Source of the DNA: Chlamydiota bacterium
GTDB taxonomy: Bacteria > Chlamydiota > Chlamydiia > Chlamydiales > Rhabdochlamydiaceae
Reading direction: 5' to 3'
Length of the DNA stretch: 8,783 nt
Assembly: GCA_013041585.1 (NCBI GenBank)
Contig: JABEVM010000096.1
Span: 1-8,783, forward strand
A model generated the notes under the pieces. It saw nothing but the letters and a program-made list of their open reading frames with translations. It searched no databases and was not told where the DNA came from. This document shows positions 1 to 5,980 of this stretch, in pieces. Position 1 is the stretch's first letter; each line of letters begins with the position of its first letter. The position numbers and the translations under genes are program-made.

Positions 1-195
1 AAGTTTTAAAGAAGAGGTCGTTACAGCTTTCTCTAAAACACTAATTTTTCCTTCTTCTTTACAAGAGAGGAGGTGACCGGAAAAGAGTCCCGCAATACCA
101 GAAGAGTCATACCCTCGATATTCAAGGTATTTTAACCCTTCGATACAGATCTTTGCAGAGTCCCTAGGACCTACGTAGCCAAATATTCCACACAT
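1..195 (-). CDS. glmS: Glutamine--fructose-6-phosphate aminotransferase (isomerizing), N-terminal fragment cut by the window edge
   Basis: GlmS makes glucosamine-6-phosphate from fructose-6-phosphate and glutamine in the cytoplasm, the first committed step to UDP-GlcNAc for peptidoglycan and lipid A. Only the first 65 residues are inside the window. They begin MCGIFGYVG, in which Cys2 becomes the N-terminal catalytic nucleophile of the class II (Ntn) glutamine amidotransferase domain after Met removal. The hallmark LKYLEYRGYDSSGIA follows at about residues 24-38. The rest of the glutaminase domain and both SIS sugar-isomerase domains must lie beyond the left edge. The frame is open to base 1. 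ATG at 193-195 is fixed by the obligatory Met-Cys start; the upstream AAGAGA is only a weak ribosome binding site. The gene follows the repeat protein on the same strand after a 132-nt gap, so it may be read through from there or have its own promoter. Confidence 0.94.
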   Translation of the reverse strand, partial: MCGIFGYVGPRDSAKICIEGLKYLEYRGYDSSGIAGLFSGHLLSCKEEGKISVLEKAVTTSSLKL

Positions 196-216
196 AGTAT
201 TTCTCTTTTTAATGAA

Positions 217-239
217 GGGTCAAGCATACCTTTTGACCC
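217..239 (-). promoter_or_regulatory. Leader hairpin upstream of glmS
   Basis: There is a perfect 7-bp inverted repeat (GGGTCAA / TTGACCC) around a 9-nt loop. On the minus strand it ends 21 nt before the glmS start codon. A possible -10 (TAAAAT on the minus strand, 255-260, no good -35) would place the hairpin inside the glmS 5' leader. It is followed by TTCATTAAAAAG rather than a T-run, so it is not a canonical terminator. It is far too small to be a glmS ribozyme. A regulatory role is inference only. Confidence 0.35.
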
Positions 240-295
240 ATTAAAAATCATGTTATTTTACTCTTTTTAAGCCATCTAACTTGTAATAAATATTT

Positions 296-313
296 TAGAA
301 AAATAATTTTCTA
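296..313 (-). terminator. Possible weak AT-rich hairpin after the repeat-protein gene
   Basis: A 7-bp inverted repeat (TAGAAAA / TTTTCTA, 4-nt loop) starts 14 nt after the stop codon of the 887-residue protein. The stem is almost all A-T and the following bases (AAATATTTATT) are AT-rich without a clean T-run. It may be a weak terminator or chance in an AT-rich gap. Confidence 0.25.
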
Positions 314-327
314 TCATTGTAAATATT

Positions 328-2991
328 TTATTTGATTGAAGGGAGTTCTGTAATTGGGCCTTTTTGCAGTGCGGCACCATCTCTCCAGCCAACAGTTGCT
401 AACGTGGCAGGAATTGCTGAGTTAATTTGGAGACCGTGGTCTTTGTCTTCTACTTTAATGCACAACGCGCCTGCCTTGGTTACTACCCATGAATGAATGA
501 TACCTCTTTCCACAAGTCCATCCAAAAATTTACATAATGGTTCTACTGTTTCTTTTTGTGCGAAAAGCGATTTCGCATCAACATCAAGAGCTTGTGCCTT
601 TTTCTGAGTGTCTGGTTGTTTTCTACTCTCTAAAATTTCTGTAATTTTTTCTGCAATTGAAGGTATCATCCTTTTAAAAGGGTTAGTTTTCTCACCGGCC
701 TGTCCACCGTTTTTGCCAACTAAAACTTTTACTTCAGCATTCACAAGATATTCGCCAATGGCAGTTATTCGCCCTTGTAATGAGGTTATAAGCGTAACAG
801 ATACTGCAGGGAGTTGTGGTATCTCTAATCGGTCTTGCAGATCGGTAATAGTTTCTAGTTGTTCCTCAACTTGTTTTCTTAAAGCTAAAATCACTTCTTG
901 TTGAGAAACTGACAGATTTACATTCTCTTCTAGCCTATCCAGAGCTTCATCAAACGAGATGAGGAATTCTGCAAAAGGATTTTCAAGAGAGACGGCAGCT
1001 CCATCGATAATTTTAGTAGTAGCTTCGCGAATTGCAGCGTTACAGGCTTCTAGTTTAGCTTTACACTCTGCTACACCAGCTGCCCAACCTTCCGAATTAG
1101 AAGTGCTATCTATCATGAGAAGTTTCAATGCGCTTATAGCCAAATTAGATTGAACTTCTGCAAGGGAGAGTTTGCGAAAGAGTTCGGGAAGAACCCCTTT
1201 CAGAGATTGCTCCGACTTTAGTAAAACGTCACCGTCTACTCCATCTGTAATTGTAGCTTGATGAGGTTCAAGAGCAGCTCTATGTGCTTGCAAAGCACCT
1301 AACGCACTTTGAGAATCTGCTAAAGTAGTTCCTGCTGCTTTTATCCATTCATCAGGGTCTGCTTTCGGATCTGCTACAAGAATAGCAAATACACTGCGAA
1401 GAAGAGCTCCTTCTGAATCAGAGAGAGATAATTTATGGTACATGCGGGACAGGACTGCATCAAATTCCTTAGCTAAGTCTGGTAAAGTATCTAAAGCAGT
1501 TGTGTCAACCACGTCTTTTCCAGCTTCTTGATGTGCTGCTCCTTTTGCTTGCAAAGTAGCAACACATTCAAGTAAGTGAGTTCGAGCTAAAGCTGCAGTA
1601 TCAAGCCACTCTTTCGGATTTTCTTTAGGATCAATTACTAGAAGAGAGAATACGCTGCGGAGGAGTGTACTTTCTCCTGTAGAGAGGAAGAGTGTACTGC
1701 AAAGAGCGGGGATCCTAGCTGTAAACTGCTGAGCTTTCTCTTGTAATTCATCAGTAAAGCTGCCAGTAACTGTGCTTGCATGGTCCTTAAGAGCTGCTTT
1801 TATGCTCGCGAGTGTCTCAGTGTATGCAACTGCGCTTGCCATATAAGCTTTTGCAGCACCTAGCCAGTCTTTCTGACTCGTTTTAGGATCTGAAACAAGG
1901 AGACTGAGCACGCTAGCTAACATGGATCTTTCCGCGTCATATATGGATAGTTTATTGTACATTCTTGAAAGAGAGGCTCCAAATGTGTCGGAAAACCTTT
2001 TCATTCTAGTTGTTACTTGGCTATCCACAATTTCACCTGAGTCGCGATTTCCAAAATTTGCCTGCAGGGTTTCTCCGTTTGTTTTCAAGGTTTGTGCGTA
2101 GTCTACTAGTTTTCCCTTACACGCAGTCGCAGCAGCAAGCCACTCTGTAGCTTGTTCCTTAGGATCAATTGCGAGCATAGAAAATAAATCTGTAAGTAGT
2201 GCGCTCTGAGGCCCTGTGAGAGATAGGTTGTGATAAAGCTTAGCAAGAGCTGGGAAAAACGTGCCTTCTTTTTTGCATTTGGTAAATTGGGCATAAAAAT
2301 CTTTAATTCCCTTAGCTTGAGAAGTGCTGACCGTAGCTTCATTTTTTTCAACGAATGCTATAATCGAAGTAAGGCTTCTTCGAAAATCATTTATAGATCC
2401 CACAGAATCCACAAGGCTATTTGGATTCATCTGCACAAGATTCATCAGGAAATTGCTTAAAAACTGATAAAAGCTACGTACGTTTTGATTCAGATCAGAA
2501 TTGCTTTGAATGTCAAGACGCATACGAGCAAGATTTTGTGCCATGCTGGACACTGCAGTTTTGACTTGAGAAACTTCCATTTCATGAAGAGTGCTTTCAG
2601 GATGTTTTGTAGTGTATCGCTTAAAAGCTTCTCCATTGGCTTCCATGGCTCTAGCAAGAAATTGTAACCTTGCTTGGTATACATCGTCTATTTGCTTCCA
2701 TTGAGAAACTCTTTTTGGAGTTAAATCATCGTTTCTTGGATCGATTGAGGTCATATCTCTCAGATACTCGAGGGCAGTTCTTTCGTAGACACTGGCTATG
2801 ATTGTCATCTTTGAATTCCAGAAATAATCACAGATCATGTGATACACGCGGCTTACGATATTTGCGCAGACATAAGCAGATCCATCTTCTTGTAGATAGA
2901 TATCTTCTGATTTCACCTTAGAATTTGTCGAAAATAACTCTACAGATTTTTGCAAGTTTGTTTGTAATGTCGATAACGCCGAAGTTGCCAT
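328..2991 (-). CDS. Unknown 887-residue helical repeat protein with DPK...W signature units
   Basis: I do not recognise this protein. The start chosen is ATG 2991, because AAGGAG (2997-3002) lies 5 nt upstream; an in-frame ATG 36 nt further up lacks such a site and overlaps a possible -10. It has no signal peptide and no membrane helix, so it is cytoplasmic or exported by a signal-independent route. Residues 1-24 are rich in Ser, Thr, Gln and Asn, as in type III secretion signals (weak inference). Residues about 245-660 hold five tandem units of 86-92 residues, each with an L-x-[Y/C/F]-x-x-L element, a hydrophobic helix ending in Asp (usually DPK), and Trp exactly 8 residues after that Asp (D276/W284, D368/W376, D454/W462, D541/W549, D628/W636). 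A degenerate sixth copy sits near residues 46-125. A predicted coiled coil (about 685-722), a Lys-rich linker (about 769-805) and a compact Cys-containing tail (about 807-887) follow. It lies between a porin and glmS on the same strand. Confidence 0.9.
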   Translation of the reverse strand: MATSALSTLQTNLQKSVELFSTNSKVKSEDIYLQEDGSAYVCANIVSRVYHMICDYFWNSKMTIIASVYERTALEYLRDMTSIDPRNDDLTPKRVSQWKQIDDVYQARLQFLARAMEANGEAFKRYTTKHPESTLHEMEVSQVKTAVSSMAQNLARMRLDIQSNSDLNQNVRSFYQFLSNFLMNLVQMNPNSLVDSVGSINDFRRSLTSIIAFVEKNEATVSTSQAKGIKDFYAQFTKCKKEGTFFPALAKLYHNLSLTGPQSALLTDLFSMLAIDPKEQATEWLAAATACKGKLVDYAQTLKTNGETLQANFGNRDSGEIVDSQVTTRMKRFSDTFGASLSRMYNKLSIYDAERSMLASVLSLLVSDPKTSQKDWLGAAKAYMASAVAYTETLASIKAALKDHASTVTGSFTDELQEKAQQFTARIPALCSTLFLSTGESTLLRSVFSLLVIDPKENPKEWLDTAALARTHLLECVATLQAKGAAHQEAGKDVVDTTALDTLPDLAKEFDAVLSRMYHKLSLSDSEGALLRSVFAILVADPKADPDEWIKAAGTTLADSQSALGALQAHRAALEPHQATITDGVDGDVLLKSEQSLKGVLPELFRKLSLAEVQSNLAISALKLLMIDSTSNSEGWAAGVAECKAKLEACNAAIREATTKIIDGAAVSLENPFAEFLISFDEALDRLEENVNLSVSQQEVILALRKQVEEQLETITDLQDRLEIPQLPAVSVTLITSLQGRITAIGEYLVNAEVKVLVGKNGGQAGEKTNPFKRMIPSIAEKITEILESRKQPDTQKKAQALDVDAKSLFAQKETVEPLCKFLDGLVERGIIHSWVVTKAGALCIKVEDKDHGLQINSAIPATLATVGWRDGAALQKGPITELPSIK
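1084..2235 (-). repeat. Five tandem approximately 87-residue protein repeats within the unknown repeat protein
   Basis: Core segments from the aromatic position to the Trp are at 2140-2235, 1864-1959, 1606-1701, 1345-1440 and 1084-1179. In every unit the aromatic position (Y, Y, C, Y, F) is 23 residues before the Asp, and the Trp is 8 after it. Asp-to-Asp distances are 92, 86, 87 and 87 residues. The rough consensus is YxKLSLxxxE, then LLxSVFxLLVxDPK, then four variable residues, EW and two alanines. At DNA level the copies are clearly diverged, so this is an old protein-level duplication rather than a recent DNA array. The fifth unit has lost the Pro-Lys (IDSTS). Confidence 0.85.
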
Positions 2992-3024
2992 AAATACTCC
3001 TTGGAGCTGTTTTTTGACAAGGAG

Positions 3025-3051
3025 CATATAACTTGGTCTAATTCATGTCAT
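3025..3051 (-). promoter_or_regulatory. Candidate promoter of the repeat-protein gene
   Basis: On the minus strand ATGACA (3046-3051) and TATATG (3025-3030) are separated by 15 bp, a short spacer for a primary sigma factor promoter. It would start transcription near 3018, leaving a short leader carrying AAGGAG ahead of the ATG at 2991. It lies after the hairpin that ends the porin gene. Both boxes are imperfect. Confidence 0.3.
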
Positions 3052-3100
3052 GATTTTCTGAAACTAATGATCGCGAGAAAGGAGATTAGAAGGGAATTGA

Positions 3101-3124
3101 GCCAAGGTAGGATACCACCTTGGC
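3101..3124 (-). terminator. Strong hairpin downstream of the MOMP-like gene, probable terminator
   Basis: A 10-bp stem (one G-U pair on the minus strand) closes a 4-nt loop and begins 15 nt after the porin stop codon. On the minus strand it is followed by TCAATTCCCTTCT, pyrimidine-rich but without a proper T-run; the good T-tract lies before the hairpin instead. It is the strongest stem in the gap and separates porin and repeat-protein transcription units, so terminator or mRNA-3'-end protector is the likeliest role. Confidence 0.5.
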
Positions 3125-3139
3125 CCATAAAAAAAGAAA

Positions 3140-4318
3140 TTAGAACGCAAATCCAAGATGCGCTGTTAGACCATGCATCATGAGATCGCCTTGCGCGGAA
3201 GAGGAGGTGTTAACTAAGCTAACTGCAACTGAAGAAGGGGATTGCCACTGATTCCAAAAGTATTGGACTTCATATGCAACTCCAACTGAAATAATCCCGC
3301 TTTTACCAAGGCAGCTAGAAAAATCAAAACCAACAAGTCCATTTATGGTCGGACGAATTCTATATGTTGGATTGTGTAATTTGATATTGATCATGGCAGT
3401 GTTTCCGCCCCCTTGCGCAGTAATCTGAGAGTGAATCTCGTTATTAAACTTTCCATATACTGCTGCAAAAGAAAAGTCGGTTACAAGGGAAAACATGTGA
3501 GCAAATTTCCACTTAGAATCTACCCCAAGGCTAGGGCCAATTGCATGGAAGTTATTTTTCTTATCCACTGTATTCACAAGAGGAAACGAAAAATTGTTAT
3601 TATTCGCATCTTGACCGGTCCCCACTAGACCTTCATATTTAGTTCTTGTCCTTTGATCAATTTGCGCTGCTTTAACACCAAAAAACGGCTTCACAGACAC
3701 AGTCTTATGAGGGAAAAAAGTTTTTCCAACCTGCAGATCTATTGTATCAAACCTGAATGTCCATTTGTTTTTTGCGTTATTTGCAAACATCGGAAGGCTG
3801 CCACTGTTATTTCCGGTAAGAGATAAAATGGTTACTAGTGGAAACTCAGTGGAAAGAATCCCATTTGCACTATCTGAAAGATGGGCTTTTGTGCTTTCAT
3901 GAAGCCTAGTCCAAAATAGTTGAATATCCCATGTGCTTCTAGCAAGATCCACACCAGTTCCAACTCTAAAGCCTGGTCTCCATTTAAAAGAACTCTCTTT
4001 CACTTTTATTTTCTGATCGAGGGTTTTGTTTGGTATACCCGGATTGTTGTTGTTTACGAAATTTACGAATGGGCCTATGCCACCTACTATGTCTCCTGCG
4101 AATTGGAGTTGGTCTTCACGTACTTCCCAATAGAGAAAGTCTCCGTATACAAGCCATTTCGTCTCATCCACAAGACATGGAACTAACGAATGAGTTTTCG
4201 GCGATGACATTTTTCGAAGTTCTGTTTTTTTACCTTGATTTTTTGCGTTAGCGGGTTGATCAGCGAAGCCAAGTGAGCAAAGCAATAAGCTTGAGAAAGC
4301 AAGAGCGGAGTATTTCAT
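3140..4318 (-). CDS. MOMP-like outer-membrane beta-barrel protein (Legionella-type major outer membrane protein family)
   Basis: This is a porin-like protein of the outer membrane. The start ATG 4318 gives a clean signal peptide: MK, a hydrophobic core LAFSSLLLCSLG, and a likely signal peptidase I cut after GFA (residue 19). An ATG 12 nt upstream is in frame but has a purine-rich stretch too close to it. After a basic linker (residues 21-50) comes the family opening WLVYGDFLYWEVREDQLQFA (55-74). Next come FKWRPGFRVGTGVDLARSTW (111-130), a strand pair at about 186-220 (FRFDTIDLQVGKTF, VSVKPFFGVKAAQ), GPSLGVDSKW (261-270), and a C-terminal strand ending in Phe (HGLTAHLGFAF), as barrel insertion requires. 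Asn-rich stretches at 86-92 and 238-242 look like surface loops. The mature protein has only two cysteines (48, 336). In environmental chlamydiae this family occurs as many paralogues; pore specificity cannot be read here. It appears to be a single-gene unit with its own promoter and a 3' hairpin. Confidence 0.88.
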   Translation of the reverse strand: MKYSALAFSSLLLCSLGFADQPANAKNQGKKTELRKMSSPKTHSLVPCLVDETKWLVYGDFLYWEVREDQLQFAGDIVGGIGPFVNFVNNNNPGIPNKTLDQKIKVKESSFKWRPGFRVGTGVDLARSTWDIQLFWTRLHESTKAHLSDSANGILSTEFPLVTILSLTGNNSGSLPMFANNAKNKWTFRFDTIDLQVGKTFFPHKTVSVKPFFGVKAAQIDQRTRTKYEGLVGTGQDANNNNFSFPLVNTVDKKNNFHAIGPSLGVDSKWKFAHMFSLVTDFSFAAVYGKFNNEIHSQITAQGGGNTAMINIKLHNPTYRIRPTINGLVGFDFSSCLGKSGIISVGVAYEVQYFWNQWQSPSSVAVSLVNTSSSAQGDLMMHGLTAHLGFAF

Positions 4319-4357
4319 AATAAATCCCATCCTTAATGGTTTGTAAATCTTTTTTTG

Positions 4358-4386
4358 ACGATAGGGTATGTGGGGGATATTTGCAA
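4358..4386 (-). promoter_or_regulatory. Candidate promoter of the MOMP-like gene
   Basis: On the minus strand TTGCAA (4381-4386) and TATCGT (4358-4363) are separated by 17 bp, a spacing suited to the primary sigma factor. Transcription would begin near 4351, about 33 nt before the start codon. The -10 box matches the TATAAT consensus at 4 of 6 positions, and the spacer contains a C-run. Confidence 0.4.
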
Positions 4387-4419
4387 AACAAAAACATGCA
4401 GCATTGCAAGGGGGTCACA

Positions 4420-4432
4420 GCTTCTTAGAAGC
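4420..4432. repeat. Perfect 6+1+6 palindrome in the divergent promoter region
   Basis: GCTTCT-T-AGAAGC is a perfect inverted repeat in the 197-bp region between the porin and histidine-phosphatase genes. It lies about 34 bp upstream of the porin -35 and about 26 bp upstream of the phosphatase -35. Such placement would suit a shared operator, but no binding protein can be named and a 6-bp arm can occur by chance. Confidence 0.3.
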
Positions 4433-4457
4433 GGTATGTAAATTGCTTTTTGAAAAT

Positions 4458-4485
4458 TTGAAAAAATTGAGAATCGTGATAAAAT
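4458..4485 (+). promoter_or_regulatory. Candidate promoter of the histidine-phosphatase gene
   Basis: TTGAAA (4458-4463) and TAAAAT (4480-4485) are separated by 16 bp, each box one mismatch or so from the primary sigma factor consensus. Transcription would begin near 4492, giving a leader of about 24 nt. A GGGG at 4507-4510 is the only ribosome-binding candidate before the ATG at 4516. Confidence 0.45.
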
Positions 4486-4515
4486 AACGCCAATAAACTT
4501 TTTTATGGGGTATTT

Positions 4516-5286
4516 ATGGCAGCTGTTGGTAACTCTAGCTCTAATGTAACATACTTATTATTTGCACGTCATGGGAAACAAGAGCATATCCCAGGCGCTA
4601 TTTGCGGAGGGGATTTAGATCCATCCCTTCATGCGGACGGTAAAAAAGAAGCTGAGCGTCTAGGTGTCTATTTGGTTGATAAACATCCAGATATTTCTCC
4701 AACTATCTATTCTTCAGAAATGAAAAGAGCTAATGAAACTGCAGAAGGCGCGGTAGAAAAATGTAAGGTTGCTTTTCCAGAAAGAGAATTTCAAATTGTT
4801 ACAAAGCCAGGGCTAGAAGAGATCCATCACAGCTGGACGGAAGGAATCCAAGGCTCTGCTCGAAATAAGATATGGGAAGCCTTTATAGATGAGGCTAAAA
4901 AGACGGGAGACCTTGCTCCTGATTTCTTATGGAATACAACTCCTTTTCAGATGGTGGGAGTGAAAGATCCAGAAACATACTCTTCTTTATGGAATAGGGT
5001 ATCTCTGGCATGTCTAGAGATTGCTAAAGATCATCCAGGAGAAAAAGTAGTAGTTGTTGCCCATAACGCCGTCATACAAGTTTTGAAGATGAATTCCGAA
5101 CTTAAACAGGGGAATCCTCCACTTCGCAGCGATGGTCTTTACAAAATGTTCTTCCACAGTGAACTTCTTAAAAATTGCGATACATTTGTATTTGCGGTAG
5201 ATCCTTCTGTGCAAGATCAGATCCGTTTTGTTCCAGATCCTTCAAAGGAAGAAGGTTTTGCAAACCGTATGCAATCGCAGCTTTAA
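4516..5286 (+). CDS. Histidine phosphatase superfamily protein (phosphoglycerate-mutase-like)
   Basis: This is a cytosolic phosphatase or mutase of the histidine phosphatase superfamily, which acts through a phospho-histidine. The signature FARHGKQEH places the nucleophile at His19 next to Arg18. SSEMKRANETA (66-76) holds the second phosphate-binding Arg (Arg71). LEEIHHSWTEG (100-110) supplies the acidic residue and resembles the usual L-x-E-x(n)-W-x-E-G block. VVVVAHNAVIQVL (178-190) carries the second catalytic His (His183). All four key positions are present, so it should be active. At 256 residues it is slightly longer than the usual 200-230, with an extra C-terminal stretch rich in charged residues. 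Substrate cannot be read: the family includes broad-spectrum phosphatases, cobalamin-pathway CobC, and glycolytic mutases, and this one lacks the overall layout of the true dPGM. It has its own promoter and ends tail-to-tail with the FMN reductase gene. Confidence 0.88.
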   Translation: MAAVGNSSSNVTYLLFARHGKQEHIPGAICGGDLDPSLHADGKKEAERLGVYLVDKHPDISPTIYSSEMKRANETAEGAVEKCKVAFPEREFQIVTKPGLEEIHHSWTEGIQGSARNKIWEAFIDEAKKTGDLAPDFLWNTTPFQMVGVKDPETYSSLWNRVSLACLEIAKDHPGEKVVVVAHNAVIQVLKMNSELKQGNPPLRSDGLYKMFFHSELLKNCDTFVFAVDPSVQDQIRFVPDPSKEEGFANRMQSQL

Positions 5287-5852
5287 GATTTTACTTTAGT
5301 ACAGCGAGTCATTGCGCAAGCAGTAAGAGCTGTTAGGAGCTCACCAATTTTTTGACGAGCTTTGGGGTCAGTCAAATTTCCCTTGGCATCAAACTTGTCT
5401 TGAGCAGTTGCAATCATGATTTCAGGCTTATTGAGTGGATGCATGTTTAAATACACAAAAACCTGTCTTAAGTGATACTGAGCGCGTGAAGTACCTTGCA
5501 GTCCAGGAGATGCTCCCATGATTCCAACCGGTTTATCATCCCATGCATTATCCCCATAAGGACGTGATGCCCAATCGAGCGCATTTTTTAATACACCCGG
5601 TATCGAATAATTATATTCAGGTGTTGCAAATAAAATTGCGTCAGCAGCACGTATCTTGGCTTTGAAGTTCGCTACCGATTTTGGAAAGTTTGTTTCTTCA
5701 TCTTGGTTATACAGAGGAATGTCTGATAAATCAAAAATCTCCAAGCTGCAGTCAGCCGGTGCAACCTCTAGCGCTGCCTTCAGAAGACCTCTATTATACG
5801 ACTCTTTACGTAAACTCCCTGCGATCCCTAATATTTTGACCTTTTTTTCCAT
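5283..5852 (-). CDS. NADPH-dependent FMN reductase family protein, YieF/ChrR-type quinone reductase
   Basis: This is a soluble flavodoxin-like oxidoreductase that binds FMN and uses NAD(P)H to reduce quinones; relatives reduce chromate or azo dyes in vitro and are linked to protection from oxidative stress. The FMN-phosphate loop GSLRKESYN is at 12-20. The family hallmark PEYNYSIPGVLKNALDWASR is at 78-97, and QYHLRQVFVYLNMHPLNKPE at 125-144 matches the E. coli YieF layout. Length (189) is normal for the family. ATG 5852 is supported by AAGGA 5 nt upstream (5858-5862) and by homology running from the first residues (KILGIAGSLR). Upstream lies a TATAAT box. Its stop codon overlaps that of the convergent histidine phosphatase, and no hairpin terminator is seen. 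The physiological substrate is inferred only from the family. Confidence 0.92.
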   Translation of the reverse strand: MEKKVKILGIAGSLRKESYNRGLLKAALEVAPADCSLEIFDLSDIPLYNQDEETNFPKSVANFKAKIRAADAILFATPEYNYSIPGVLKNALDWASRPYGDNAWDDKPVGIMGASPGLQGTSRAQYHLRQVFVYLNMHPLNKPEIMIATAQDKFDAKGNLTDPKARQKIGELLTALTACAMTRCTKVKS

Positions 5853-5916
5853 ATCAATCCTTCGCTATTAGCTCGATTTCTGAATTTTTAATAGATTAAC
5901 TTCTGTCGTGCCACAA

Positions 5917-5945
5917 ATTATACTAAAAAACAAGTAGAAAAAACT
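5917..5945 (-). promoter_or_regulatory. Candidate promoter of the FMN reductase gene
   Basis: A perfect TATAAT (minus strand, 5917-5922) has a poor -35 (AGTTTT, 5940-5945, 17-bp spacer) set in a T-rich tract. The start would be near 5910, giving a leader of about 58 nt. The -35 end overlaps the T-tract of the upstream terminator, so the two transcription units are packed tightly. Confidence 0.45.
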
Positions 5946-5971
5946 TATCTTACCGCCATCTAAGATGTAAG
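5938..5971 (-). terminator. Rho-independent-type terminator of the antiporter-methyltransferase operon
   Basis: On the minus strand a 9-bp stem (TCTTA/TAAGA plus CTTA/TAAG, with a 2-nt bulge on the 5' side and an 8-nt loop) is followed directly by TTTTTT. It begins 17 nt after the methyltransferase stop codon. The stem is AT-rich but the T-run is correctly placed. Confidence 0.6.
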
Positions 5972-5980
5972 GTGATTTAA

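Noticed and set aside
217..239. TTGACC on the minus strand read as a glmS -35 box
   Set aside because: The matching -10 at 17 bp would fall on the start codon itself, leaving no leader.
196..327. tRNA or small RNA gene in the gap before glmS
   Set aside because: No cloverleaf or conserved tRNA boxes; only short AT-rich hairpins are present.
608..1153. Open frames of 64-98 codons on the plus strand opposite the repeat protein
   Set aside because: They are antisense to a long, clearly coding frame, lack ribosome binding sites and show no recognisable protein features.
1084..2235. DNA-level tandem repeat or CRISPR-like array
   Set aside because: The periodicity is at protein level; DNA copies are diverged, have no constant repeat and spacer pattern, and lie in one continuous reading frame.
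2992..3027. Upstream in-frame ATG adding 12 residues (MLLVKKQLQGVF) to the repeat protein
   Set aside because: No ribosome binding site precedes it, it overlaps a possible -10 box, and a good AAGGAG is correctly spaced for the ATG at 2991.
3413..4251. Plus-strand open frames opposite the MOMP-like gene
   Set aside because: They overlap one another and the real gene, are rich in residues atypical of proteins here, and have no start signals.
4319..4330. Upstream in-frame ATG adding MGFI to the MOMP-like protein
   Set aside because: The only purine-rich stretch (AAGGA) abuts that ATG too closely, and the downstream ATG gives a canonical signal peptide.
4355..4383. Plus-strand promoter TTGACG with a TATTTG box 17 bp later
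   Set aside because: The -10 is poor, it would give a leader of over 120 nt, and a better-placed promoter lies at 4458-4485.
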